Numbered from the stretch's first letter, positions 34,355 through 43,290 are shown. The stretch is DNA of 64,000 nt from Acidaminobacter sp964416305 (GCA_964416305.1 CAYQDM010000004.1:94438-158437); one strand, 5' to 3'. Notes: generated by a model from the sequence alone, not told the origin. Made by a program: numbers and translations.

Positions 34355-35214
34355 CTGCTCGTCCCCCTGTTGGATCCCGAAAAAATTGCCAGACAAATCG
34401 TCAACAAAATCATGCCGGATAGTCCCGCTGTGACATTGAGACCTGCTGCACTATCCAAATAAAACCTTCGGACGTGGGGTTGTTCAGAGATCATCATCAA
34501 AAATAATGCAAGCCCTGTACCATCGAGTAAAAATATTGTCATTTTATATTTTCTGTTTTCGAGACGGTTTTTATTCCGCTCTAAAAAGAGTCTGTATGAT
34601 TCTCTTTCGAAGCTGTCAAAAAGTTTTACCAAATCACCGCGGTTTCTCGCCGAGAACTTAAGGTGAATCATGAAATCCCTGAAAAGAGGGATGTCCAGTG
34701 CCAAGGAAAAATCATCAAAGGCTTTTTCGATCTCCACCCCATGTTGAACAGATTGCAGAAGACGCTTTAATGCCAACTTCAATGCGGGCGTCAACGGTTC
34801 CTCAGACACTCTCGACAGGCACTGGATTAAATCTGGATGTATGGACGCCCAGCGCTTTAACATCCCAAACATCAAGGATAAGGAAGCTTCCTGATCCGTA
34901 ATGATTTTCTGAATGACCATTTCAATTGACAGCAAAGGCAGTGCCGTTCCAGCCAAAAAACCTATGATCCCAATTATGTGATTGTTAGTCATCCCTCGCA
35001 GACTGACATAGCCAATAAGTCCGGCCAAAAGTGTCACGACTGCAAGATTGTTTGCGTTTACCCAGGGTGTGTCATAGACGATCCTAATGGGCATCCCATA
35101 ACGTCTATCAACTTTCTGTATCCAATCAACATTTGAAATGCCTCCCACTCCAACAATCATCATTCCACAGCTGAGTGCCAGCATGAGAACCGGCAAATGA
35201 TAGAAAGACAGCAT
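34351..35214 (-). CDS. TadB-like type II secretion F-domain protein
   Basis: 287 aa. Transmembrane helices near 8-25 and 50-95, a T2SF domain (about 110-230), and helices near the C-terminus. The ATG directly follows the cpaF stop (TGAATG), with GAAGG upstream. It pairs with the TadC-like protein as the membrane platform of the Tad pilus. Confidence 0.82.
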   Translation of the reverse strand: MLSFYHLPVLMLALSCGMMIVGVGGISNVDWIQKVDRRYGMPIRIVYDTPWVNANNLAVVTLLAGLIGYVSLRGMTNNHIIGIIGFLAGTALPLLSIEMVIQKIITDQEASLSLMFGMLKRWASIHPDLIQCLSRVSEEPLTPALKLALKRLLQSVQHGVEIEKAFDDFSLALDIPLFRDFMIHLKFSARNRGDLVKLFDSFERESYRLFLERNKNRLENRKYKMTIFLLDGTGLALFLMMISEQPHVRRFYLDSAAGLNVTAGLSGMILLTICLAIFSGSNRGTSR

Positions 35215-36393
35215 TCACGACCTTCTTTCATATAGAATCTTGAAGTTTGAGCCCGCATCGGTACCAAACTCAGGCCGTAAAACCTCTGCTATGCGCTCCA
35301 CCTTGAAATTTCTCATATAGATGACCCTGTCCAGACTGGAGGTGATGACATTCAAGGCAGTTTTTTCTGAGATCCCTCTCTGAGACAAATCAGAGAGCAT
35401 CATGATTCTGATGGGGGTTTCTTCTATGCCACCGCAATGGAGGGTTCCCATAATTCTATGGTCTGTATATCCCGCTTTGATGAACTCCCATGCCTCTGGA
35501 CCCGTCAACTCACCCACGACATAACCATCCAAACTCATGGTCAATCCGTCGCGGACTAGGTGTTCCAGCGTCACTCGAAAGTCAGGCTGACGATGCCTGA
35601 CTATTCTCTGTACCACAAACGTAGGGCTGTCAGGAAAGAGCTCAGTTTCAGACTCACAGATCAGAAGGCGCTGAGTTTCTCCAATGTTATTCAATAGGGC
35701 TCTCAGTAAAGTTGTCTTCCCCGACCCGCCCTTTCCAACTATGACAAACCTTAGATCCGACTTTGCCATTCGGGTCATTATTTCATATGAGGCAGAATCG
35801 AGCATCCCCATGCTCATCAGTGTCTGCAAGTCGTAGCTGGAGAATCTGTGCTTTCGAATGCTTAAAGATGGCCCACCCTGGCTTCTGGGTGCTATAGTTG
35901 CATTGATTCTGAGCCTGAGACCATCATCCGAAACCCTGGCATGACTGTCCGTTTCGTTTAGAAGGCCTCCATTTCGTATGACTATCAGCTTGCAATAGTT
36001 TTCAAATTCACGGGCAGATTCAAACTTTAATGGCAATCTGAAAGCTTCACCTGACCGTTTCACATAAAGATGATCATACCGCGTCACGATCAGATCTGAA
36101 ACAGATTCATCCTCCAGAGTGCTTTGGAGAATGCCATAGCCAAACATATGATCCATGATCTGCTTGATCATCTTGTCCCGTCTGGCCAGATTTCCAAGAC
36201 GGTCTACAATCCTGATCACTTCCGTTTCCAGAATACGTCTTTCAATACGCTTTCCTTCCACATCAGCCAGTAAATCTGAGTGATGCTCAACCAATTCCTC
36301 AATGACGCTAATGATCTCGCGTTCAAGTCTTCGTGCGGGTTCAGAAACTATCGGCTCAATCAATGGTTCGTGAAAGCTTTTTAAAACCCCCAT
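35215..36393 (-). CDS. CpaF/TadA secretion ATPase
   Basis: 392 aa. The T2SE/CpaF family pattern is clear: an N-terminal domain, LRINATIAPRSQGGPSLSIRKH, Walker A VGKGGSGKTTLLRALL (about 224-239), an Asp box (LLICESETELF), Walker B in TMSLDGYVVGELTGPEAW and the His box (MGTLHCGG). It powers pilus assembly by the TadB/TadC platform. It sits 5 nt after the TadZ-like gene. Confidence 0.92.
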   Translation of the reverse strand: MGVLKSFHEPLIEPIVSEPARRLEREIISVIEELVEHHSDLLADVEGKRIERRILETEVIRIVDRLGNLARRDKMIKQIMDHMFGYGILQSTLEDESVSDLIVTRYDHLYVKRSGEAFRLPLKFESAREFENYCKLIVIRNGGLLNETDSHARVSDDGLRLRINATIAPRSQGGPSLSIRKHRFSSYDLQTLMSMGMLDSASYEIMTRMAKSDLRFVIVGKGGSGKTTLLRALLNNIGETQRLLICESETELFPDSPTFVVQRIVRHRQPDFRVTLEHLVRDGLTMSLDGYVVGELTGPEAWEFIKAGYTDHRIMGTLHCGGIEETPIRIMMLSDLSQRGISEKTALNVITSSLDRVIYMRNFKVERIAEVLRPEFGTDAGSNFKILYERRS

Positions 36394-36398
36394 TACCT

Positions 36399-37751
36399 CT
36401 ATCCCCTCATCTCATGCAATAGTTTCAGAATAACTTTTTCATGTGCCTCTGCCACCGAACGGTCCATCATTGGACCATACATTCTGCCCTCCATCCGCGC
36501 CTTGTCTCGTTTCAAACTTGAAGGGATCCTGCCCAGATACCGCGACCCTGTCAGAGCGTCGTAATCCTCGGCGGACAGGCTGTGATTCTCGTCAGAATCA
36601 AACGCTACGAACTGATGCTTCAAACGATCAATTCTCTGTCGTTCAGAAACATACGCAGCAGAGGAGGCTGCAGATCTTAAAGCAAGGACACCGCGTGAAA
36701 CCGGCACCAGATTTTTATCCGACATCAATAGACTGACAGCGGTAAACGCATCGTAGATAAAGGCATTAACCAGCATAATCACCACTTCGAAGCATGAATC
36801 TATCCGCTCCAAAAGCTTCATGAAATCGTCTTTGTCATAATACTCATAGTCATTGAGGTTGTAACTTCCGGTCAAAGCGTAAAGGTCTTGGTTGCCCTTG
36901 ATCCGGGCACAAGTCCCTATGATTTTCTCCGATGTCAGACTATTTTTTCTGATAGCATCCAACAGCACATTGAGTCCCGTTGATTGATAGGAATCATAAC
37001 CCTCCAGTGAATCCGACAACGTTTTACGAACTTCGAGAAGCAAGTCCAATGATGGAAACAATCTGTCTGCGTCAATGATTAAAGTTCTCTTTTTGAACTT
37101 TTTTGAAAAAATCCAACCAAGTTCACTGCCGTATTCACTGTTTCCAAAGACACACAATTTCAGCCTTTGATTTAAAAATTCAGGACGTTTTTCAGCGACC
37201 TTGAAGATGCCTTCAAATCTTTGACGCATTTTTTTCTTTTCTGTGACATGGATGCCACGCATCAGGGATTCTGCTTCATAATGCCGCAGATCCGGCGTCT
37301 CTGTTATTATCCGGCTGATCTCGTCGATGCGCTCGAAATCAATAATGCCCTCAAGTCCTAACGCATCAGACCGCTCATAGACACTTCTGACACGATATAA
37401 TCTTTCAATTAAGCTTTCTGCTTCGAAGGCTCCTATTTCAATAAAATCGTCAAAACCCGAAAATATGAGTTGTCCATCAAATCCAGAATTCGGCAAAAGT
37501 GCAATCCACTTCACTTCGGGCCACTTCTGACGAAGATTTTGAATGGATGACCACCTGTCAGGCAATCGTTCGTTGCCCACTTCAAATATAACCGTTCGTA
37601 CCGGTGCACACTCCAAAACCGCTGCGACCGATTCCAACTCTGTCCGGATGGCTAACTCCAATCCCGAACCTGTACGATCCTGGACCTCGGACATGACAGT
37701 TTTAACAAGACCTACAGTTGAATGAGACTCATACCAAAACAATGTTATCAT
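36399..37751 (-). CDS. TadZ/CpaE-like protein with degenerate ParA-type domain
   Basis: 450 aa from the ATG at 37751. The N-terminal half resembles a pseudo-receiver. The C-terminal half has the order of a MinD/ParA ATPase (KLCVFGNSEYGSELGW, then RTLIIDADRLFPSLD), but the P-loop GKGG(V/I)GKS is replaced by GNSEYGSE. TadZ/CpaE proteins position the pilus machine and often have degenerate nucleotide sites. The call rests on operon position before cpaF and this pattern. Confidence 0.65.
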   Translation of the reverse strand: MITLFWYESHSTVGLVKTVMSEVQDRTGSGLELAIRTELESVAAVLECAPVRTVIFEVGNERLPDRWSSIQNLRQKWPEVKWIALLPNSGFDGQLIFSGFDDFIEIGAFEAESLIERLYRVRSVYERSDALGLEGIIDFERIDEISRIITETPDLRHYEAESLMRGIHVTEKKKMRQRFEGIFKVAEKRPEFLNQRLKLCVFGNSEYGSELGWIFSKKFKKRTLIIDADRLFPSLDLLLEVRKTLSDSLEGYDSYQSTGLNVLLDAIRKNSLTSEKIIGTCARIKGNQDLYALTGSYNLNDYEYYDKDDFMKLLERIDSCFEVVIMLVNAFIYDAFTAVSLLMSDKNLVPVSRGVLALRSAASSAAYVSERQRIDRLKHQFVAFDSDENHSLSAEDYDALTGSRYLGRIPSSLKRDKARMEGRMYGPMMDRSVAEAHEKVILKLLHEMRG

Positions 37752-37780
37752 CCAATCGCCACTTTCCAATTTTTAACATT

Positions 37781-37809
37781 ACTATACTTAAATATCCATA
37801 TAATGTCAA
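37781..37809 (-). promoter_or_regulatory. Strong promoter of the Tad locus
   Basis: A perfect TTGACA (37804-37809), a 17-bp spacer and TATAGT (37781-37786) lie about 30 nt upstream of the TadZ-like start. The predicted leader is only about 23 nt, which argues against the earlier TTG start at 37769. Confidence 0.82.
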
Positions 37810-37862
37810 TAGTTATATTTTTACAATTCATAGCGCTATCTTGAACATGACAATAGTTCGCA

Positions 37863-37906
37863 CAAAAAAAAACGAGGGAAATGGCGCAAATCACCATTTC
37901 CCTCGT
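37863..37906 (-). terminator. rplY terminator
   Basis: ACGAGGGAAATGG and its exact reverse complement form a 13-bp stem with a 9-nt loop, followed by nine Ts on the minus strand. Confidence 0.95.
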
Positions 37907-37935
37907 AAAGCTGCTATCGCTTTAAAAAACTCTCA

Positions 37936-38559
37936 CTATTCCTTTGAACCAATCAACTCTGGCTCAGCTGGCGCTTCTTCTGCTTCTTCCATTTCAGGCT
38001 CTTCCTTGCTTGGTGCGCTGACAGCGAGCACAGTCAAGTCGCGATCTGTCAACAAAGTAACTTTTTCCATGTTTTCAAACACGAGGTCTGAAACTCGAAC
38101 AACATCACCAAAGGCCAAACCTTCAACATCCACATAAACGTGCTCAATCAAATCAGATGGCAACGCCTCAATCTCAATTTCAGTAAGATGATCCTCTAAA
38201 ATCGCACCAATTCTCTCAATGTATTCCCGGTTCTTAACTATAATTGGAACTGGTATTTTAACAGTTTCGTTCGCGGAAAGCTCTTGGAAATCAACGTGGA
38301 TCAGCTGATCCTTCAAACCCCTTCGCTGAAAATCTTTGAGAACGACCATTGCGGCTTTCCCATTGATTTCAATATCAAGTGTCGACCCTTTTGCATGGTA
38401 GAGCAAGAAACGATCCATTTGTTTTCGATCCAGCTTAATAGCTCTGGTCTCCTTGTTATGACCATAAATGACTGCGGGTACATAGCCTTGAGTTCGGATA
38501 TATTTGATTTTGTTCTTTCCGACCTCTGTCCTAAGATTTGCTTGTATCAATTCTCTCAT
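37936..38559 (-). CDS. rplY: 50S ribosomal protein L25/general stress protein Ctc
   Basis: 207 aa. The N-terminal 5S rRNA-binding domain (about 1-92) includes YVPAVIYGHNKETRAIKL and HVDFQELS. The C-terminal TL5/CTC beta domain (about 95-185) and an acidic tail follow. AAGGAGG lies upstream of the ATG. Length and layout fit the Ctc form. Confidence 0.93.
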   Translation of the reverse strand: MRELIQANLRTEVGKNKIKYIRTQGYVPAVIYGHNKETRAIKLDRKQMDRFLLYHAKGSTLDIEINGKAAMVVLKDFQRRGLKDQLIHVDFQELSANETVKIPVPIIVKNREYIERIGAILEDHLTEIEIEALPSDLIEHVYVDVEGLAFGDVVRVSDLVFENMEKVTLLTDRDLTVLAVSAPSKEEPEMEEAEEAPAEPELIGSKE

Positions 38560-38590
38560 TATGCTACCTCCTTATATCATTATGTTCAGA

Positions 38591-38620
38591 AGTATACATA
38601 CCCCAAAAACCTTCATTCAA
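38591..38620 (-). promoter_or_regulatory. rplY promoter
   Basis: TTGAAT (38615-38620) and TATACT (38591-38596) with an 18-bp spacer ending in TG, on the minus strand, about 30 nt upstream of the start. Confidence 0.55.
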
Positions 38621-38630
38621 CTCGATTTTA

Positions 38631-38858
38631 CTAGATCCACTGAAGGATTTCTTTGACATCTGCAACGCGTCCGCTGACTTTGAGTTTTTCGTCGATCACC
38701 AGGCCAGGCGTTTTCATGACGCCGTACTTCAAAATGTCCCTGAACTCAGTCACTTTGACAACCTCAGCCTCCATGCCTTTCTCCGCCAAAGCTTTTCTGA
38801 CATTCTCCTCAAGTTTGTAACAACTGGCACATCCTGAACCCAATACTTTTATTATCAT
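38631..38858 (-). CDS. Thioredoxin-like redox-active disulfide protein
   Basis: 75 aa. MIIKVLGSGCASCYKLEENV carries a CxxC active site at residues 10-13, and MKTPGLVIDEKL contains the cis-Pro. This matches the small redox-active disulfide protein 2 family. It follows the permease gene by 18 nt, a common pairing of these families. Confidence 0.88.
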   Translation of the reverse strand: MIIKVLGSGCASCYKLEENVRKALAEKGMEAEVVKVTEFRDILKYGVMKTPGLVIDEKLKVSGRVADVKEILQWI

Positions 38859-38876
38859 GATTTTCCCTCCCGGTTT

Positions 38877-39884
38877 TTAGATAAACAGCGCATCCATGGC
38901 ATTAAATGTATATCCCATAATTATGATGCCGATGGTGACAATAGACACAAACACCACAAGAAGCTTTCTCTGAACCACTTGACTCAGCATAATCATTGAA
39001 GGAAGCGACAACGCTGTCACAGCCATCATGAAGGCGAGTACCGTTCCGATTCCAACACCCTTTAAAAACAACGCCTCAGCAATTGGAAGTGTTCCGAAGA
39101 TATCTGCATACATTGGAATTCCAATGCCTGCAGCTAGTATGACCGCAAACGGATTTTTTTCGCCGATCACTTGCTCAACCACTGTTACAGGAATCCAGTT
39201 ATGAATCAACGCTCCTATGCCAACGCCAATCAAAACATACTTCCATACCCTTTGAAAAATTTCGGATACTTGTTGTTTCGCGTACCGCCATCTATCCGAA
39301 TTCGTCATTTCCATGACTTCAGAATTGACGTCCGGAAGTTCCCGAACATAGGCTTCAATGTATTTTTCCATCCCTAGTTTGTCAATCAGCGTACCGCCGA
39401 CAATCGCAATGATCAAGCCAACTATAACATAGGCAATGGCGACCTTGACCCCGAAAAAGCTGACTAGGATGAGTACAGAAGCCAAATCTACCAATGGTGA
39501 TGAAATAAGAAAGGAGAAGGTTACACCAATAGGCAGTCTGGCTGCGGTGAAGCCCATAAAAATTGGTATGCTGGAACAGCTGCAAAACGGCGTCAAAGTA
39601 CCCAACAATGCTCCGAGAATATTGCCACGTACACCTTTGATCCCACCCAGCAGACGTTTTGTACGTTCCGGAGGGAAATAACTTTGAATATAGGATATGG
39701 TGAAAATCAAAAAGGACAATAGGATAAAGATCTTGATGGTATCGTAAAGAAAAAATTGCACACTTCCACCAATTCTATCCGCAGTATCAAGTCCCAAAAT
39801 ATTTTCGACAAAGCTTTGAACCAAGTTGTTCAGCCAAAGCATTTTTAAAATCTGATCATTAAACCATGCAGCTAGAGCCGACAT
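38877..39884 (-). CDS. Permease of the DUF318/ArsP family
   Basis: 335 aa. About eight to ten transmembrane segments, with the conserved TPFCSCSSIPIFMGF motif (about residues 105-119) and SFLISSPLVD. The family includes ArsP, an exporter of trivalent organoarsenicals, and other uncharacterised permeases. With ArsR upstream and a thioredoxin-like protein downstream it forms a small metal(loid)-response operon. The substrate is unknown. Confidence 0.85.
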   Translation of the reverse strand: MSALAAWFNDQILKMLWLNNLVQSFVENILGLDTADRIGGSVQFFLYDTIKIFILLSFLIFTISYIQSYFPPERTKRLLGGIKGVRGNILGALLGTLTPFCSCSSIPIFMGFTAARLPIGVTFSFLISSPLVDLASVLILVSFFGVKVAIAYVIVGLIIAIVGGTLIDKLGMEKYIEAYVRELPDVNSEVMEMTNSDRWRYAKQQVSEIFQRVWKYVLIGVGIGALIHNWIPVTVVEQVIGEKNPFAVILAAGIGIPMYADIFGTLPIAEALFLKGVGIGTVLAFMMAVTALSLPSMIMLSQVVQRKLLVVFVSIVTIGIIIMGYTFNAMDALFI

Positions 39885-39901
39885 TTATTCCACCTTCTAT
39901 C

Positions 39902-40255
39902 TTATAATTTTGAAAGGACTGAGCATTGGTTCAGAAATTTTTCCGCCATGCCAAGCCTTTCCTGATCCTGAGTCAGAACGACATCATTCGAAGCCTCTTG
40001 ATATAGAAGTCCCAGAGTCTCAACCATGACATGATCTTCCCTGTTTATGGAGTAATATATAAATTGATCTTTTCTATCATCTCTGACAACACCGAGATCC
40101 TTAAGCTTTCTTAAATGCTTTGAAATTTTAGGTTGAGTTTCTCCCAATATCCCTTGAAGTTGGCAGACACACAACTCCCGACGCAGCAGCACCATTAAAA
40201 TTCTAAGCCTTGTCTCATCTGAGAGCGCTTTATACCGATTGATCATTTGTTCCAT
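39902..40255 (-). CDS. ArsR-family transcriptional regulator
   Basis: 117 aa from the ATG at 40255 with AGGAGG just upstream. The winged helix includes ALSDETRLRILMVLL and the metal-binding-type motif ELCVCQLQ in the recognition region, then QPKISKHLRKLKDLGVV. The ELCVCDL-like Cys pair is the site where ArsR proteins sense arsenite or antimonite. It probably represses its own operon through the inverted repeat in its promoter. Confidence 0.92.
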   Translation of the reverse strand: MEQMINRYKALSDETRLRILMVLLRRELCVCQLQGILGETQPKISKHLRKLKDLGVVRDDRKDQFIYYSINREDHVMVETLGLLYQEASNDVVLTQDQERLGMAEKFLNQCSVLSKL

Positions 40256-40305
40256 AACAGCCTCCTGAACAATGTCATATGTCCGTTTTCGCATATTCCT
40301 TTTTT

Positions 40306-40334
40306 AGTATATTCCCCATTCGGTATATTGTCAA
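40306..40334 (-). promoter_or_regulatory. arsR operon promoter
   Basis: TTGACA (40329-40334), a 17-bp spacer and TATACT (40306-40311) on the minus strand: a near-consensus promoter. Confidence 0.82.
40309..40328. promoter_or_regulatory. Candidate ArsR operator
   Basis: An imperfect inverted repeat, ATATTCC-N6-GGTATAT, with 6 of 7 bases paired, fills the space between -35 and -10. This is a position where ArsR-type repressors typically bind. Confidence 0.5.
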
Positions 40335-40337
40335 CTT

Positions 40338-40353
40338 TATTTCCCGGGAAATA
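40338..40353. promoter_or_regulatory. Perfect Noc-binding palindrome
   Basis: TATTTCCCGGGAAATA matches the B. subtilis Noc site completely. It lies 3 bp upstream of the arsR -35 element. A noc gene is present at 47743-48531, so this is a likely nucleoid-occlusion site. Confidence 0.8.
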
Positions 40354-40383
40354 TGTAAGCCGTGCCCGCATTTAAATTTGAAA

Positions 40384-40417
40384 CAAAAAAAAGAACTGCG
40401 CAAAACTGTGCAGCTCC
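40384..40417 (-). terminator. recR terminator
   Basis: GAGCTGC and GCAGTTC (with a G-U pair) enclose a short loop and are followed by eight Ts on the minus strand, about 20 nt after the recR stop. Confidence 0.75.
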
Positions 40418-40436
40418 ACTTTTCTAGAATGATGTG

Positions 40437-41039
40437 TTAGTCCAATCTTCTTCTGCCTTCAATTGCCTTCATCAAAGTTACTTCGTCAGCAAATTCAAGG
40501 TCTCCGCCAACAGGTATCCCATGAGCAAGGCGCGTTATAATAATCCCCGTACCCTTTAAGAGTTTGGAAATATACATAGCGGTCGCCTCACCCTCTATAG
40601 TCGGATTTGTCGCAATTATAATCTCATCAACATCATGTTTTTGAAGCCTGAGAATCAATTCTTTAAGCTTTATGTCTTCTGGTCCTATCCCATCCATTGG
40701 TGAAATCGCACCGTGCAGAACGTGGTATAAGCCATGATATTCTCTGGTCTTTTCAATGGCAATAACATCCTTGGGTGATTCAACAACACAAAGGATTTTC
40801 TGATCCCGCTTTGCTGATGTACAGATCGGGCATGGATCAACATCCGTCATATTAAAGCAGACTGAGCAAAAGATGATCCTCTGTTTGGCATACATAATCG
40901 CTTCCGCCAGAGCAGCGGCACGATTCTCTTTTTCATTGACCAGATAAAAAGCAAGGCGCTGGGCAGTTTTTCTGCCCACACCCGGAAGCTTCGCCAACTC
41001 GTCAATCAGTAGATTTAGTGGCTGCGGCAAATAGACCAT
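40437..41039 (-). CDS. recR: Recombination protein RecR
   Basis: 200 aa. A helix-hairpin-helix (LAKLPGVGRKTAQRLAF), a zinc finger (CSVCFNMTDVDPCPIC, about 57-72), a Toprim domain (about 80-175) and a C-terminal RLAHGIPVGGDLEFADEVTL are all present. It acts in the RecFOR pathway. It follows ybaB in the standard dnaX-ybaB-recR order. Confidence 0.97.
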   Translation of the reverse strand: MVYLPQPLNLLIDELAKLPGVGRKTAQRLAFYLVNEKENRAAALAEAIMYAKQRIIFCSVCFNMTDVDPCPICTSAKRDQKILCVVESPKDVIAIEKTREYHGLYHVLHGAISPMDGIGPEDIKLKELILRLQKHDVDEIIIATNPTIEGEATAMYISKLLKGTGIIITRLAHGIPVGGDLEFADEVTLMKAIEGRRRLD

Positions 41040-41048
41040 GTCGACTGC

Positions 41049-41393
41049 CTAAAAAAGACCGGGGATATTCATACCGCCCGTTACTTTGCCCATTTCTTTG
41101 GAGACCGCTTCTTCAGCAGTTCTCAAAGCTTCGTTGACACATACTAGTATCAAATCCTGAAGCATTTCAACATCTTCTGGATCTACCACAGATGGATCAA
41201 GTGTGATTGAAAGAATCTCTTTCTTACCACTTACTTTGACAACTACCGCACCGCCGCCTGCACTTGCTTCATAATTCGCTTTCTCTGCTTCTTCCTGCAG
41301 GCGCTGCATATCTGCCTGCATTTTTTGCACCTGCTTCATCATTTGATTCATATTCATGCCGCCTGGCATCATTGGACCCTTACCCTTAGCCAT
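41049..41393 (-). CDS. YbaB/EbfC nucleoid-associated protein
   Basis: 114 aa. An N-terminal methionine-rich stretch and a long helix (QMMKQVQKMQADMQRLQEE) lead to VVKVSGKKEILSITLDP and a C-terminal helix. AGGAGG precedes the ATG. The family binds DNA as a dimer and is nearly always next to dnaX and recR. Confidence 0.94.
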   Translation of the reverse strand: MAKGKGPMMPGGMNMNQMMKQVQKMQADMQRLQEEAEKANYEASAGGGAVVVKVSGKKEILSITLDPSVVDPEDVEMLQDLILVCVNEALRTAEEAVSKEMGKVTGGMNIPGLF

Positions 41394-41456
41394 TTTAGTT
41401 CCTCCTTTAAAATGTTAATCCATTTTTTTTGATTTAACTTAAAAAACCAAAGTCCG

Positions 41457-43175
41457 TTACTTGTCCTGAATTTCAAGCAAATCTGCCATATCACCGAGAA
41501 GCGTCTTTATTCTGTCTTCAGTTGACGGCCCCGACATTGACCCTTTTATGTCTGGAATTACTTCGATTATGAAACCAACAGGATGACCAACGACACTTCT
41601 GAACGCTTCCTCAATAACTATTCGATTCGGCTCTTCACTCAACTTCTTGATATGCAGATCATGCACTGCCTTAAAGCCAACGACTAAACGACCTTTATCC
41701 ATTTTTAATGGTGTTCCATCCACAAGAAACGCGTAGACACGGCCATTGTTCTTCTGTAAATACAACAGAATCTCCGGCCACAATCTAAGAACTTTCTCAG
41801 GATCCAGCATAGAGCTCGGACTTGATACTTCATCTGTTTTTATCTGCTCTGCTTGTTGTGACTGCTTCACAGAATCACTATCATATTCCGATTCATTCAG
41901 AACTGGCTCACTTCTTGATCTATGGGTCTGGATTTCCGGCTTTGATGCCTGATAGGCTGGAGGATCATCAGCAATAGTGTTTGATCCGGTCATTGACAAA
42001 CCTGCTCCGGATATCATCTGCCGCTTCAGAGCAACCAGTTCTGCCTCTAATTTTTCAAGCCGTTCTATGGCATCAGCAGCTGCGATAGATGCTGGCGTCA
42101 TTGCTTTCAGAAGACCTGTTTCTAGAAAAATCAGCGGATTTTGCGCATATTTGATCTGATTTTCGATCATTGACAACGCTTCGAGTAATTTTACTGCGCC
42201 ATTCAACCCAAACATCCTTGCTTGTGCTCTGACGCGATCTGGCATTAGTCCTGAAAACTTTAACATTTCAGGGTGATCCGGTGCTGCTGCCGTCACCATT
42301 ACATCCCGAAAAGCCAATGTCATATCCCTGCAGAACGACTGCAAATTTGCCCCGCTTACAGAAAGTTGATTAAGACTTTCAAGCACCAGATTTCTTTCGC
42401 GTCTGCCAATTTGATCGATCAAGTCCATCATGAAATCGACGCCAATCAAGCCAAGTATTCGATCTACATCCTCTGCCCTGAGCACATCTGCTGTTGAGGT
42501 GAGGCAACGGTCGAGGAGACTGAGCGCATCCCTGACAGCACCATCCGCCCTATTAATTAGCTTATCTAAGGCTTTTGTTTCATATGCCATACCTTGAGAT
42601 TCACAGATCAACTGCATTCTCTCCATCAGATCTTCCTTGCCCACTCTTTTAAATTCAAATTGCTGGCATCTGGATTGAATCGTTGCCGGAATCTTATGTG
42701 GTTCAGTCGTCGCAAGTATAAAAACGGCATATGCAGGAGGCTCTTCCAGAGTCTTCAACAAAGCATTAAAAGCACTTGTCGACAGCATATGTACTTCATC
42801 GATTATATAAACTTTATACTTGCTCCTGGAAGGCGGATATTTGACATTTTCTCTAAGTTCTCGAATGTCGTCCACACCATTATTTGATGCAGCATCCATC
42901 TCGATGACATCCATCAACGTCTCATCTAAAATTGACAAACAGATCTCACATTTGTTGCAAGGATTATAATCCACTCTTTCAGGGCAATTGATTGCCCGTG
43001 CCAGTATTTTGGCTGTGGAGGTTTTACCCGTACCTCTTGTTCCGGAAAAGATATAGGCATGGCCGAATTTGCCGCGTTCAATCTGACTGCGTAGAGTATC
43101 TACAATGGCCTTCTGTCCAATCAGATCTTCAAAGACTTTAGGTCTCCACTTTCTGTATAGCGCAGTATAGCTCAT
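41457..43175 (-). CDS. dnaX: DNA polymerase III subunits gamma/tau
   Basis: 572 aa. The AAA+ clamp-loader domain has Walker A SGTRGTGKTSTAKILA (about 43-58), a four-cysteine zinc module (CPERVDYNPCNKCEIC), the DEVHMLS motif and SRC. Domain III and a tau-like C-terminus follow. It is the motor of the clamp loader for DnaN. I did not identify a frameshift site for a shorter gamma form. Confidence 0.96.
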   Translation of the reverse strand: MSYTALYRKWRPKVFEDLIGQKAIVDTLRSQIERGKFGHAYIFSGTRGTGKTSTAKILARAINCPERVDYNPCNKCEICLSILDETLMDVIEMDAASNNGVDDIRELRENVKYPPSRSKYKVYIIDEVHMLSTSAFNALLKTLEEPPAYAVFILATTEPHKIPATIQSRCQQFEFKRVGKEDLMERMQLICESQGMAYETKALDKLINRADGAVRDALSLLDRCLTSTADVLRAEDVDRILGLIGVDFMMDLIDQIGRRERNLVLESLNQLSVSGANLQSFCRDMTLAFRDVMVTAAAPDHPEMLKFSGLMPDRVRAQARMFGLNGAVKLLEALSMIENQIKYAQNPLIFLETGLLKAMTPASIAAADAIERLEKLEAELVALKRQMISGAGLSMTGSNTIADDPPAYQASKPEIQTHRSRSEPVLNESEYDSDSVKQSQQAEQIKTDEVSSPSSMLDPEKVLRLWPEILLYLQKNNGRVYAFLVDGTPLKMDKGRLVVGFKAVHDLHIKKLSEEPNRIVIEEAFRSVVGHPVGFIIEVIPDIKGSMSGPSTEDRIKTLLGDMADLLEIQDK

Positions 43176-43224
43176 GGCAATTCGCCCTTTCTAATACGAT
43201 TAAAAATCAAGTAATACCTTCTCT

Positions 43225-43230
43225 ATTATA
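43225..43230 (-). promoter_or_regulatory. dnaX -10 element
   Basis: TATAAT on the minus strand about 50 nt upstream of dnaX, with a weak -35 that falls in the T-tract of the SRP RNA terminator. Confidence 0.4.
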
Positions 43231-43249
43231 ACAGAAGACTTCATGAATT

Positions 43250-43274
43250 AAAAAAAAAGAGAGCTTCCGCTCTC
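43250..43274 (-). terminator. SRP RNA terminator
   Basis: GAGAGC and GCTCTC form a stem around a GGAA loop, followed by eight Ts on the minus strand. Confidence 0.88.
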
Positions 43275-43290
43275 ATTTTCACTTTTACCT

